This document shows, in pieces, positions 35,087-47,020 of a stretch of 64,000 bases of DNA. Position 1 is the stretch's first letter. Each line of letters opens with the position of its first letter. The notes beneath the pieces are model-generated. The model did no database searches and was not told the DNA's origin. It saw only the letters and a program-made list of their open reading frames with translations. A program made the translations under genes and the position numbers. The stretch is from Albifimbria verrucaria (Eukaryota; Ascomycota; Sordariomycetes; Hypocreales; Stachybotryaceae): the NCBI GenBank assembly GCA_020081605.1, contig JAHREC010000018.1, positions 3,162,001-3,226,000 of the forward strand, read 5' to 3'.

Positions 35087-36041
35087 TCATGCCTTCTCGA
35101 TTTCTTCTGCCTCGTTTGTGCTTGTATCTTGGTGAAAATGCGAATCTGTTCCTGAGGTTGGTGTTGGTGCCTCTGATGCCTTGAGGGCATCCTGCTCCAG
35201 TGCCCTGACACGGCTCGCGAGATCGCTGACATGAACGTCGCCGCTTTCCGGGCTCAGCTCGTCCAACGCCTTCTCTAGACCAAGGAGATAATCCTTGTTC
35301 AAGCCGCTAGGTCCACGGGACTTGAAGATGTGCTCAGCGAGTTTCTGGGGTCCTGGGGCCCTACGAACTGCTCGTTCTCCGGAGTGCCGATGTAGACGAG
35401 GGTACGGATGGGCGCGGAGCCGTCGGCGGGTTGGAAGGGCTCGTAGTGGATGGTGTACCCGTTGATCTCACGAATGTCCAGATACTCCTTGACCTCGGCG
35501 ACCTTTTCGGGGATGATGCGGTATGCAACGCCCCAGACCTTGTCCGGCGCAGAGTCGTGATGGTCCGTCAGCTGCTCCCAGAAGGAGCGCTCGATGAGCG
35601 TGACGACACGGCCAGGAGCTTCAGGAGTCCCTCTGTGATCCTCACTAATGGGAGCATGTTAGTCGGCCTTTGTCCTATAAGGCATACAGTACTAGAACAG
35701 CTCGCAACTAGCTCACCTTGCCTAGATGAAGGAGTCAGTCAATGTACGGGGAAAGGAGCGGAAGGAGAACATGCCTGCCAGAAGCGCCGAACATAACCGG
35801 TGACCCAACCAGGCACACGTCGGTCTGTACTCTAGTGAGCCCGGAACTCAGATATCCTCAGGGGTAGTTCAGGATAGGTGCGTACCAAAGTGTGGGGAGG
35901 TTTCCAGATCAGGCTCCTGATATATAACTCAATAAGTCGGCTGAGAAGACAACAAGGGGCTTTCCGGGACAAGGACCGGAGGGTGACAACTTACCCGTAG
36001 CCGTATAGCCAGAACTCCTCATCGGGAGACGACAATGCCAT
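35087..36041 (-). CDS. ChaC-type glutathione-specific gamma-glutamylcyclotransferase
   Basis: Cleaves cytosolic glutathione to 5-oxoproline and Cys-Gly (ChaC/Gcg1 family). The substrate-binding loop YGYGSLIW lies at residues 13-20 across the first intron. Further family blocks are GWVTGYVRRFWQ, EDHRGTPEAPGRVVTLIE, WGVAYRIIPEK, the putative catalytic-Glu block LDIREINGY, and TLVYIGTPENEQFVGP. Five exons: 36041-35995, 35916-35886, 35824-35775, 35721-35717 and 35644-35087. The fourth is a 5-nt microexon and the intron before it uses a GC donor. The frame is one base short at 35893-35896 and 35345-35350; corrected length is 230 residues, typical for ChaC proteins. Confidence 0.9.
35717..35721 (-). 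other. Five-nucleotide microexon in the ChaC-like gene
   Basis: GCAAG is preceded by CTAG and followed by GTGAGC on the minus strand. Joining TGGCAG (ending at 35775) to GCAAG and then to TGAGGATCAC (from 35644) reads WQASEDHRG, the expected uninterrupted family sequence. The upstream intron would begin GCATGT, a GC-AG intron. No other splice combination I tried keeps frame. Confidence 0.75.
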
Positions 36042-37933
36042 GGTTGCGCAGGGGGGACCGAATCCGCGTATCGATGTCGGCACCGGGAACGGGGTCAGCC
36101 AAGATGGATCTAGGGTTCCACACCGAGGAGGTTCAGGTAAGGATAACTGGTCTATGAAATTTGCGTCGATGTATTTTCAGAATAGGTCTAAATGACGTAA
36201 CCCGAAAAGAAGTGAAAAATGGCGGCAAATACGCAGGCTGACGGAAAAGAGGAAGAAAGAAACCGCCAGTGTTGCTCGTGAGGCAACGGTGATGTGTCGA
36301 CATAGAGCACGATTATTCAGATGGCAAAGTGGAATACGTGATACGTCAGAAACAGGGCGACCCTTTTCGGGTACCGAAGAGGTATTGGGCCCTGCAAGCC
36401 GCACCAAAGACACCGCTGGCCAGGCTGCCCAAGTACCTGAGATACAGGGAGGCTCCATTCTAGCCCCGGTGTCCGGCGCCAAACCAGGCCCAGGCACAAG
36501 GTACCTTAAGGCAAGGCAAGGCATACTAAGGTAGGTAACTAACTAAAGCACGTCAACCAACTAAACACCCCTGGAAAGACGACGCAGCGAGTAACTAACG
36601 TTAGCATGCCGTCGTATGTGCATACATACAGCAGCGGCTCGTAAATCCACTTCGCAGACCCAGGACCCTGAGCTGAATGGACGAGGGGGAAGAGAGGGGC
36701 TTGCCTGTATCATATCACGGGACAATGTGGGCTGAGGGACTTCCGCTGTCGTTGTGGTTGCGCACTGGCGAAGGGAGCCCTCGACTCCATCTACTAAACG
36801 TTGGTGAGGACGATGAGTCTCTTGGTAGGCAAACGATAGGAAAACAAGAATTGAGCAGACAGGAGTTTTATAATTTTCATTTTTATCTTTATCCTTTTTA
36901 ATTTCTTTTCTTTTTCCTCACATTCTGTATCATGTTTTACATAGATCGGTAGTAAGAAACTACCCCAGCGCGTTTACACCGCAGACTTCCGCTCCCGTGC
37001 TCGCGCTAGGCGGAACTTCAGAAGCGCTGAGTGCATGCATTGGTGTTGTTGGCCCTGCCCTGCCCTTTGTCTCTTCCTCTTCCGCCTTACAACCACCGAC
37101 CGACCACCCTGCACCAACAAGACAACACACGCACACGCACGTCCTGTACGGCATCTCGTCCCACATGGGGGACCCGCTCCATCACAGCCATTCCTCACAT
37201 CTCGCTTCTCCGCTTGCGTAAGCGCTCCGATCTGCAAGGGGTTGGGTGGGATAGGGGACGGAGTTTGGTTTTGGCCCTGTATCTAGTCTATGGAGACAGA
37301 CAGACAGACGACCGACAGCCTTACTCCAAGCCGGCCGGACTGCAAAGGAAAAGCAAGGGACATCGGTGCCCAAGGCTCGGTTTCGCTTCCAGAGAGCCAC
37401 AGGGGCTGCTTCAAGAGGGGCGCAGGTTCAATCTCCAGGCCTTGGGCGAGTGTCAGCGAGTGCCTTGCTTGCCGGTCGGTGGCTTGGCGCCCTTGGTTCA
37501 GTTGACAAAATTCAGAGGAAGCCTCAAACTGCTCCTTGCCCTTCAGCCAACGCTGTAAGATCTGCGAAGAATTAAAAATAGTTGACACGCGACGAGCTCC
37601 TCCTTGTTCCCTCTCCATCTCCATCTCCCACTCCCATTCTTTATCCCTTCTTCCTTCCTTCTCCCTTCTCCCTTCTCATCGTATTCTGCTTCCCGTATCT
37701 GCACCGAGCGTGACGAGCTGCTGCTTTCAAATTCCATCCATTGCCAAGGTTGCGAACAAACAACCCCGCGCCCCTCGTTCGCGAACCTACTTTTAGCCCA
37801 TCGTCTCTAAACTATCCCAACTTCAGCTCTCCCTCGCTCGCGCCATCTTTCCATATTCCCCGACTTTTGTTCCTCTCCCTTCTACTCGGTCCTCATCTCC
37901 ACGGCTTCGCTCCGTGCATACCACCTGTTCAAA
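36042..37933. other. Divergent promoter region with pyrimidine-rich leader
   Basis: 1.9 kb between the ChaC-like gene and the PEF gene. T-rich tract at about 36868-36930 and a C/T-rich leader at about 37600-37930 directly before the PEF start. Open frames here look like low-complexity noise. Confidence 0.5.
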
Positions 37934-39022
37934 ATGGCCTACAATAGACCTTTCGACCCCGACGCCCTTCCTAGGTTGGTTCATCATTAGCCCCACCATC
38001 GCATTGCCAACAACCTCCTCGTTCTGCGCAATCGCTAACCTCCCATTCCACCCTCGCAGATTCGCCGAACCAGAGACCGTATGTACATCGTGAAAGCCAC
38101 AGGCACTTGTTAGCCTCCCAGCTAACCAACATCCTTATCGCTGTGCAGAGAGAAGCTCTTCTGCTCCTAGCCATCCCCGCGCAAGCACCACCACCTCAGC
38201 AGCATTCGCGATACGAAAAGGCCGCTCCGCCTCCCCCAAGGACAACTACTCCCACCTACAAACAAGCCAGCGACCCGCGAACTTCGGCTCCCTCCACCCA
38301 GCGCTACCGGTCCTCGCCCTACTGCCTCGACTCGCCCTCCTCCATCGTCCCGGCCTCCTCCCTCCCCGGCGCCCGACACCGGAGGTGCCGATTCCTCCCT
38401 ACTTCCACTATTTCGAGCTGTGGACAAAGATGGTAAGTTACCTACCGCCCCTGGCCGGCGTTGTATTTGGCCAATCCTTCGTCCGGCAAGCTCAAAAGCC
38501 ACTTCCCGGAGAGGAGCTCTTAGTCACATTGGCTGACACCACATCTTTTTCTCCCGTAGGCACCGGCCAGCTCTCCGAAAGGGAGCTCTCTGCAGCTCTC
38601 GTCAACGGCGACTGGACCGCATTTGACCCCACACCGTCCGTATGATGATCCGCATGTTCGACTCTGACCGAAGCGGCACCATTGGTTTCGAGGAGTTCTG
38701 TGGTCTCTGGTCCTTCCTCGCCTCGTGGCGCACCCTCTTCGATCGTTTCGATGCCGACCGCAGCGGTAACATCTCCCTCCCCGAGTTCAGCAACGCTCTT
38801 GTCGCCTTCCGCTACCGCCTCAGCCCCCAGTTCGTCGAGTTGCTCTTCCGAACCTACGACAAGCGTGGCGAGGGTGTCATGAGCTTTGATCTCTTTGTCC
38901 AAAGCTGCATCTCCCTCAAGCGCATGACCGACGTCTTCAAGAAGTACGATGATGATCGTGATGGCTACATTACCCTGAGCTTTGAGGATTTCCTCAGTGA
39001 GATTCTCAAGCAGTTGAAGTAA
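37934..39022 (+). CDS. PEF1: Penta-EF-hand calcium-binding protein (Pef1/ALG-2 family)
   Basis: Calcium sensor of the ALG-2/peflin type, involved in membrane and polarity functions in yeast (family knowledge). The C-terminal half carries serial EF-hands: FRAVDKDGTGQLSEREL, FDSDRSGTIGFEEF, FDADRSGNISLPEF, a divergent fourth (YDKRGEGVMSF) and a fifth (YDDDRDGYITLSFEDF). The N-terminus is Pro/Ser/Ala-rich, as in Pef1. The ATG at 37934 (MAYNRPFDPDALPR) follows a C/T-rich leader in context AAAATGG. Exons: 37934-37974, 38060-38078, 38149-38432 and 38560-39022. One base is missing in the C run at 38627-38630, and the Pro-rich exon must contain at least one further break between 38149 and 38330, so the N-terminal sequence is not reliable. 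Confidence 0.9.
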
Positions 39023-41355
39023 GGCTTTCGATGTGTGCCAGCTCCGAAGCTTGATACCTCCTGCTTAAAGATGCTATAAAATCCGGGCGGTGGTCTAGGT
39101 CTAGCCACTATGCGCATATGTTTTCAGAGAGCAGTTGGACTGGGCTGGGCTAGGCTGGGCTTAATCCATGAAATGCCATTGAACGAGATCGACGCAGTTT
39201 GATGGCTCAGATTCTTGCGTCACATGATACCTATCCTCCGTGGGTTTTGGCCACGGCGAGCATCTAAGACTTGAAAACAGTCACTGGGAGTCACGCATAG
39301 AGTACTTCAAAAGACAAATGGGCTGTCAAGTGCACATGCCACGTCAATAGAAGCTGAATGAGACTTGTTCCAGTAGTCAATGTATATGACTCTATAGCTC
39401 GAGCGAGCTTCCCTCAACCATGCCGGGTAAATTAAAGGCGTAGTGCATGATTGTAATGAAGATGTGTAGTATGAGTTAAAGCCAAGGTTAATTTCATCAG
39501 TCAATGGCCCATGTCAACTTCACTTGAGTGACGTCAAGTTTTGGTCGCGCCTGGTCGCCAAGTTTGAACTGTCATGCCACATACTGAGGCTTCCGACCTG
39601 GCAACCAACGGGCTTGGTAAAGTAGGTACTTGATAAACGTGTGACACGCTGTGTCACACCAGCATACCACGCGGTCTAAAGGAATACCAACGATAAAGAA
39701 CACAGACGAACCGTTAGGCGGAGGTGGTAGCATGTTTCGGCTAGTACGGGACAGCGGTGGTCCCGGATTCTCGAGGTTTGAGCGCAGTGTGCACTGTCAT
39801 GACTGACCGGACGAATAAGTAGCATAGTATGCTATGGCGTTCCTGACCGAAACCAATTTCGACAGAGCAGTAGGTGTCATCGTTCACGGGACCAATACGC
39901 ATTGACAACCAGGAGAAGAGCATAGATCTCCGTTAGCAGCCTGGCTGTTAGAGAGTCATAGTCATCGGCCGACTCATTGCACAGGATCCACTACCCTGAA
40001 GCAAACATGTCGTGGAGTCGTTGGAAAACTGAAGGCCTTTGCGCGTGGACAAGAAACCGTTCACCTTCTTCACTTACCGAGTCAGTCTTCGCAAATGCAT
40101 CGGCAACGTTCCGAGGAAGCGATGTGAACGAGCTTGAGAGCTCCTTTTGACGGACTGGCCATGTGCGACTAGCTTCAGTATCAAGGCCCACAACGCATGA
40201 TTCTAAGGCGGCGCGACCGCGGGGTCACCGCCTTACGATTAAGCCGGAGCTTTTCCACTGGTCAAGGCGCTTGGTGGCATTCGAACATGTGGGACTTAGT
40301 AGACGCCGTCAGATGCTGTGGAAGCTTCAAGGAAGACTTGATGATGGGGATTATGTGGTGAGCTATCAGCTGCTGCATGCCGTCGGGCAAGGCTGTGGTG
40401 GCAGGATGCCAGTCATTCCGCCGACCCAGCTAGCATGGCGCCCACATGGCACAGCTCGGGGTTTCCTGCACACCCTCCCCTCTGTAGTCGCCAGCTGCTA
40501 GTGATGTCAAGCGGTTCCAAACGGCACTGATTTTTTCTAGCGGGAAAGGGCCTGCAGCAGACGCTGAAGTGGATCTGACCTGGGAGTCGGGATGGCCTGC
40601 AGGCAGAGGAGACGCACCCCTGTTCGGCCACTGTTAGCTCGCCAGGCTGATAACGCAGCAGATAGGTAGGTAGGTCGGCAATCAATGGCAGCTGGCACTG
40701 GTGCCACGGGAATTCAAGAACCGAGGTTGTCAGTGAGAAGGCATCCTCCGTAGGGCAGAGCCAGGGCGAGCGCCAGGACAATTCCGGCTCAGATGCCTTG
40801 GCAGAATCTGATCTGGAACGAGTCGCGAGTCGAGGATCTTGCGTGTGTCACCAGGAGCGATAGAGGACTGGCGGTGTCCAGGTGCAATCTAGTCCCGAAG
40901 AAGGGGGCGTTCGCTGATAAATGGTGCGAAGAATGATGGGAAGATGAGCAGATGATGGATGGTTGGATGGTTGATGAGGGAGTGGGGTGGCAGTTGACTT
41001 TTGCTCGAGGGCCAATTCTCGGCCCCGCCGACCTGGCTGTCTTTAATCCAAGCCCAACCGGAATAGATTCTTCCATGACAATTTAGGGAGGCTCGGTAGC
41101 TCAGGCTTGCCGTGCTGTTCCGGCGAAGAGCGTGCTAGCAAGATGATGCGGTTGCTTGAAATTTTCATCATGATATTGTGTTGACGGGTGGTTGATTTTG
41201 AATTGAGCGTTGGAGGGGTACCTCGAGGACCTAAGCCAAGGTACTGCTAGCAGTTGTAGGCACGTTGTCGGATCGGATCGGGAGTCAGCTCGTCATCAAT
41301 AAGGCAAGACATACATACCATCTTGCTTCAGCTACCTACCTACAGCTAAGGTAAA

Positions 41356-41375
41356 GTAAGGTAAGGTAAGGTAAG
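41356..41375. repeat. GTAAG tandem repeat, four copies
   Basis: Four perfect GTAAG units inside a longer GGTAA/GTAAA-rich stretch. One of several such tracts in the window. Confidence 0.9.
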
Positions 41376-41645
41376 CTCAGCTTCTGATTGTTACCACACA
41401 TGGTTGCATTGTATGAGGTGAGGTGAGAGGGAAAAAGGGCTGGTACGTCTCATTGTTGCCACCGAAGAAAAAGAGGTAAGCTCGAGTTTATTAGGTACCT
41501 ACCTAGATATGGTGAGGGTTCAAGGTACAACCAGGTACCTTCAACAAGCTGGGGAAAGCTGGTTGTTGCTCGAAGCTCCTTGGGCGTGAAGAAGGTTGGT
41601 TGCTGCAAGGTACCTCTAGCTCAGTCTCAGCTACCTCGACAGGCA

Positions 41646-41670
41646 GGCATGGCATGGCATGGCATGGCAT
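41646..41670. repeat. GGCAT tandem repeat, five copies
   Basis: Five perfect 5-bp units; simple microsatellite. Confidence 0.95.
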
Positions 41671-44137
41671 CTCAAACCTGCAATCATTTCAGCAATGCCC
41701 ACCAATGGCCTCTAGTTATGAACTATACAAGGGAGAGGCAAGGGAAGAAAAGTGAAGCAAAAGAAAAACTTGGATGGCATGGCGGCAAGCCACTGTCGTC
41801 GCCATGCACCACGTCTGTGTGTCAAGGCACGTACCCTGTAAACTGGGATGGAACCCGCTGGACCCGATCTCTGTTTGAATTTGTGCCTCCATCGTCCGAG
41901 AAGTGGGTGCCGGTAGCGGGTGGGTAACAAAACAAAGCAGGGACCACGAACAATTGCTACATGGAGCTGCATGTCCTGTGGTTCCCTCCTGGTCTTCTTC
42001 GACTGTTCAAAAGGTGGTGCGCAGGCTCAGTTCTCGTATCAATGCTGGCTTTGAAGGCTTCTATCGAGGTGGTCACTTGTTCTCTGGTGTCACGTTACGG
42101 AGTGCATGTAGAAAGAGCAGCGATGAATGGCGACAATACCTTTGTTCCCTTCCCTCTTTCTGTTTTCCAACTTTCATTTTTTTTCTCTTTTTCTCTCTTT
42201 TTCATTTTCTCTTTCTTTTCCCTCTCGCTCTCTTTGCACACTCTCCACTTTGCTGTTCCTGTAGGGAACGGAATTGTTAATCGCACACCATGCCTTTGCC
42301 CAGCTTTTGCTCCGAGGCAGACCTGACAGGCAGGTCAGTTGCTCACTGTAACTGATACCTTATTGCGAGCTCATCCCCTGCCCTTTTGGGGCATCCCGTT
42401 CTCCAGACTTGGGATGAACAAGTCGGTTGAAGCTCCGTTCTCGACCAACTGTTGCTCATCAACATACCTGCATTGTCCTATCTCTGCATTATCTCATATA
42501 CGTGATCGGCTCTGCTACTGCTGCGCCAACACGCGCTGCTTCCCAAGGCCACTAACGGGGTTGCTGCCCACATGCAGGATTCAAAATCTCTTCCCTCTCT
42601 CCACTAGCACAATTATTTCGTCCCCTACGGGGTTCGACTCGAGCTCGTACCTTACGCTTCACGCCACCGCCACCACCTCAGTTGGACGAGCTCTGAGCAC
42701 GTGCAGTCTGGTTTGCCCATGGACTGGGCCGAGCAACTTGGCCGGAGCCGCTTTCATGCCTCTCCACTCGGGCGGCATGCGTACCGAACCACGAGGGAGA
42801 GGTGCTCGACCTTTCATGTGCGGACCCTGCGGCAAGTCCGCTACCGAAGAGACAGCCATCCTTCATGTGCACTGCACTGCGCAGCATTGTGCTGGAGGCT
42901 AAGGTAAGCTAGGTAGGCGAGGGACCCGTCAACGACCGAGGCCCTGCTGGCCCATCTGCGATACAACGTTTGCACCACCTGACGGCTCTGCTTGTGTTTT
43001 GAAAGGCTTGGGGTAAGGTAAGGAATTTGCCTACCTACCTACCTTAGCTAGCAGGCCCATGGTGGGGAGTCAGAACCTGAGCTCGAACCTCCAGCTTGTC
43101 ATTGGCTCGTGTGAGCAGGCCCCTTGTCGTGGTAGATCATCAGGGACCTCGTCTCTGCATCAAAGTCGGCCCTCTCTGCTAATGTCTCCCCGCTAAATGG
43201 CAGAAGACATGCCTGGCTAGGGTTACCCTGGCCCGCTTGATGTACGCCCTTTCCAGCAGGCCCGTCGCCCCTCACCCTGTCCCTGTAGGAGCTGTTGCTA
43301 CAGTAGATGGTCAAATTCGATAGAGATGAGTTCTTATGCCCTCAGCACGGCCACGGACAGAGACAAACGCCAGCGCCGTGGCTGGTTGCCTACAGCGTCC
43401 GCTGCTGTAGCTCGAGGCCTGTGACAGGACGCTGAACCGTCCCCGCGGTCTGTTCCTCTGAACAAAAGAAGATCCCTATTACTGTATGTATGCTTATCGG
43501 CGGATTCCGGGGTGTGCTCCGTGGCCTGGGCTCGTACCGGAGCTCTGGTCTCACATCACCAGCCCAGTTTCTTGGTCACCTCGTCGCAGTACCTTGCCTT
43601 AGCCGCCGTCACCCTGCTTTGCTTTGCTTCGCCCTGTTCTGGTCTGTTCTGGGCTGTCTCGGTAGGGCAGGACAGGTGCGGCGCCGACTTGACTTGCTTC
43701 TTTGCATGACGCTACCAATCGTCGCCATGTAGTGCTCATCGTACAGACATGCCTTTTCCACCACCCAGGATACAGCCAGCCAGCACCTACAGGCACCATC
43801 TAGTAGGTGAGGTAGGTAGGCCAAGTACCCAGGTGTACCTGCGCGCACCTGTTAGCTTCGACCTACTACCATACCTAACTGGCTTGTCTCATCCCCTCTA
43901 TTCCACAATAGGCAATGTGAGCTGGTCCATGCCTCCCAAGGAAATTCTTGGTGCCACACGCCCCGTACGTACCCCTCCCCACCCCTCCTCCTTCCTCCCC
44001 GCCGGCTTCTCCTCCTCTTTCCCAGCTACCCTTACGGAGGAGTACAGCAACTAGGTAGGTACCTGCTTGCTTTGCTGTGTGCTCTCTGCTTAGCTTTTGC
44101 TCTGCTTCGCTCTGCTCCTGCTCTGTTTTTGCTCCTG

Positions 44138-44174
44138 CTTTGCTTTGCTTCGCTTTGCTTTGCTTTGCTTTGCT
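44138..44174. repeat. TTGCT tandem repeat
   Basis: About seven TTGCT units with one TTCGC interruption, followed 95 bp later by a GGTAA run (44268-44297). Simple repeat that creates spurious Leu/Phe/Cys-rich open frames. Confidence 0.85.
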
Positions 44175-44671
44175 CGCCCTGGTACCTTCTCGTTCCTTAC
44201 CCCACCCCCTCACCCCCTCCCTCTTTCTCTTGTCCTCTGCTTGCCATGGTCAGGCAAGGAAGAAAGACAAGGTAAGGTAAGGTAAAGGTAAGGTATGTCC
44301 TGTACAGTACTAACACGCTCACACTCTTTTCTTCTCCCTCGCCCTCTTCTCACTCCCCGTCCTCTTCTGCGCCCTCACTAAAAGCCTTTTGCCTTCGACA
44401 TCCACCCCGTTAAGCTCTCAGTAGAATTTTCCCTCCTTCCCCCATCTTTGTGACTTGATTGATATACCGTCCGCGACCCTCCCAGCTTCTCAAGCTTATC
44501 TTCACCATCTGTCTCCCCTCCGATATTGCTCCCTCTTCAAATGCCACTGTTCCATCCATCCGATAAAGCTATCGCCACACCCAATTGAGCGCCCGTCCTC
44601 GCTGCCATCGACGCCGGCCTCTCTTCCAACCGCGAACACCTCCTTTCTCTTCAGCGTATGGTGCGGCCAAG

Positions 44672-46362
44672 ATGCCCCCTCGCTCGACCTTGACGTCCTC
44701 CTTCTCCATCACCGACTCCAACAATGAAGTCGTCTGCCCTCTTCGAAACCAGGACGGCTCCAGCTGCCGCAAGCGATGCATAGGCGTAAGTCTGACCCGT
44801 AGAACTCAACTCCCCGCCTCGCTTCCTCAATCCAGCCTGCCAGGCTCGTCTTCATAGTCACAAAAGCAATGCCTGCTGCTTCGAGCTTACGTCTGAATCG
44901 AATTCTAACGTTTTTCTCCTTGTAGGAAAAGAGGTACCGCTCCATGCAGGAGCATATCCGCCGGGCGCATCCCGAGCACTACATTTCCAAGCTTCCTGCG
45001 ACCGAGGAGAGCTTCCTTCTGATGATTAACACTCCCCTTCTGATCGTCGTCATCTGGATCAAAGCCCTGCATCGGCATCTCAAAGTGCGCTTTCCCGTCC
45101 CTTCCATCATAGGTGTATCCCCGGTCGCTGACTTCGTGCACCAAGGCTTCCAAGATCGCCACTCCCACTATCGCGACGATGCTAGCAACCCAGGGACACC
45201 ACGTCACGGCGACGACTCCGCCGCGAGCGGCAATTCAATGCTAGGAGCTGCGAGTGCAGCTGCTGTCCTTGCAGAATTACACGGCATTAAAGGCGAGAAG
45301 GAGACGGAGCTCAACGGTGTATGCTACTACTCTACCCCACCACCTATCGATAACTATCGATAGATGATTGAGCCTCGGGACAAATGTTTGCTAACTGGAC
45401 CCCTTCCCAGGGTTACTACTCCGATGTCGACAGCCGCCACAACCCTCGAGCTTCTATCGAGCTACCACCGCTCCATCTCTCGGCTAACGACATCACCAGC
45501 GATCCATACTCATCAGCCAATCCACACCGCCGAGACATTCTACCTTCTTTGCTCGCCACCTCTCCTCCTGGCCGCTCCTCAACCTTGCCTCCCTTGCAGC
45601 GCCCTCTAGGTCCTAGTCGACCTAGGAAACAGTCCATCACCAAGCGTGGCCGCGAATCTCATCATAAGAAGAAGAATTCGCGCGGCTCCGCTGCTGATTG
45701 GCTTCGTAGAATACAAAATGAGGAGCGGCTGAGGCCCGGTGGTGGTGATCGAAAGGCTCTATCAGCTGAGCCTTCTGCTGATTACGGGAAGCGCTGGGAG
45801 GATCTCATTGATGCAGCCGATCAGGCTGCGTCGGCTGCTGGCGATCTAGATGAGGATCGCACACCGGTAGGCTCTCCCGGTTTCGTCTCCCAAGGAGCCG
45901 TCAAATGACGACAGCGTCCTGATGAAGGCGCTACAGGTGCCGCAATCACCGATCTCGCTTCACCGTGGCTCGATGCCGCCGTTCACTCATCAGCATTTCC
46001 AACCAAACAGCTATCAGGCTTCCCCGCTTCAGCAAGCCCTCACACCGCCTTCCTACAACCAAGATGTCATTGAGCCGTTCCCATCAGTTGAAAGCGGTGA
46101 CAGCGGGGACAACTTCCACATGGGCGCGCGAGGTTTGTCAGATTCATCACCAACATACTCGGCCCATAACATTCAGATATATTGCGCAGCCTGTCAAGGA
46201 ATATCCTGTCTCAAGGACTCATATGCGTGTACTGAGTGCATATGTGGACTTTGCTCTACTTGTGTCGAAGTGCTCATGGCAGAGCAAGGCGCACGAAGGA
46301 AGTGCCCACGATGCGCAACCATTGGTGGTCGGTTCAAGCCTTTCCAGCTTGACATCAGATAA
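44672..46362 (+). CDS. Fungal zinc-finger protein: N-terminal CCHH finger, C-terminal RING-like domain
   Basis: About 463 residues. The N-terminus has a zinc-finger-like block, CPLRNQDGSSCRKRC followed by HIRRAHPEHYI. The middle is disordered with conserved islands IELPPLHLS, SPPGRSSTLPPLQRPLGP and GSAADWLRRIQNEER. The C-terminus is a Cys-rich RING-like domain (IYCAACQGIS, YACTECICGLCSTCVEVL, RRKCPRCATIGG). Similar unnamed proteins occur across filamentous ascomycetes (recollection). Function is unknown; the domains suggest a nuclear regulator or ubiquitin ligase (inference). Start ATG at 44672; introns 44786-44925, 45319-45410 (with CTAAC branch-point-like word) and 45867-45936. The frame is one base short at 45034-45037 and broken again at 45110-45130. 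Confidence 0.85.
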
Positions 46363-47020
46363 GCATCAATCGCCCACCAAAATTGCCTTGCGCTCCTATT
46401 TTCCCTTTTCTTCTTCTCTTTCTTTTCTTTCTTTTTCTCAAGGCATCGATTTATCACCATTGAGCGGCGTTTTCGGGAGGCACGATTTATGAGTTTTCCC
46501 ACCGCGACCAAGACGGACATGATTTCAATTCTCTCTCATTTATTTACTTTCATTCTTTCTTTTATTCTTTTACAAATTTATTTCAACTCATACTGTTTTG
46601 GATGGCATTTTGCTCTATCATTTGGATCACAATTCTTTTTCTTCTGTTGCAGTTGGTTGTACCGGGACTGGGAAATGGCGTTTTTGTACTTTGGGAGGGC
46701 TTGATGGGATAATTGGTAGCATTTTGGGTTATGATGCCCAAGAGAAGACTAACACAGCTCGGTTTTGGTATACCGGGAAGAGTCAATGAGACAATCGCTA
46801 TGCACCTTGACGGTCAAGTATCTACGCATTTCATTGGGTATGTCTCTTAGATTAGAGGTTCCATTGAAGCTTGAATATACACGAGAATCATTCGTAGTTG
46901 CAGTCGAGCTCACTTCAGGTCATAGACAGGTGGCCTAGTGAAATGCAAGTTTTGTACTATTCGCATGTAGCCGTATAATGCGCTACTAACATATGCATAT
47001 CCAAAGCCCCTAGTAAATAA
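46363..47020. other. Intergenic region between converging genes
   Basis: T/C-rich 3' flank of the zinc-finger gene (46395-46640) and 3' flank of the Tls1-like gene. No gene or repeat recognised. Confidence 0.5.

Larger units (their letters stand above)
39023..44671. other. 5.6 kb gene-free region rich in short tandem motifs
   Basis: The longest stretch without a supportable gene. It holds GTAAG repeats (41356-41375), GGCAT repeats (41646-41670), GGTAAGGTAAGG with CCTACCTACCTACC (about 43014-43043), TTGCT repeats (about 44138-44174) and GGTAA repeats (about 44268-44297), plus C/T-rich tracts at 42170-42245 and 44325-44450. Open frames up to about 187 codons are low-complexity or Cys/Ser-rich noise. 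The last few hundred bases probably form the promoter and leader of the zinc-finger gene. Confidence 0.55.

Noticed and set aside
41088..41160. GCTCGGTAGCTCAGG resembling a tRNA A box.
   Set aside because: No B box or cloverleaf could be folded downstream.
42339..42902. 187-codon Cys/Ser-rich frame that might suggest a small secreted protein.
   Set aside because: No credible signal peptide, Cys spacing irregular, and it overlaps open frames on the other strand within a low-complexity region.
44072..44285. Leu/Cys/Phe-rich frames resembling membrane peptides.
   Set aside because: They are direct translations of the TTGCT microsatellite in all three frames.
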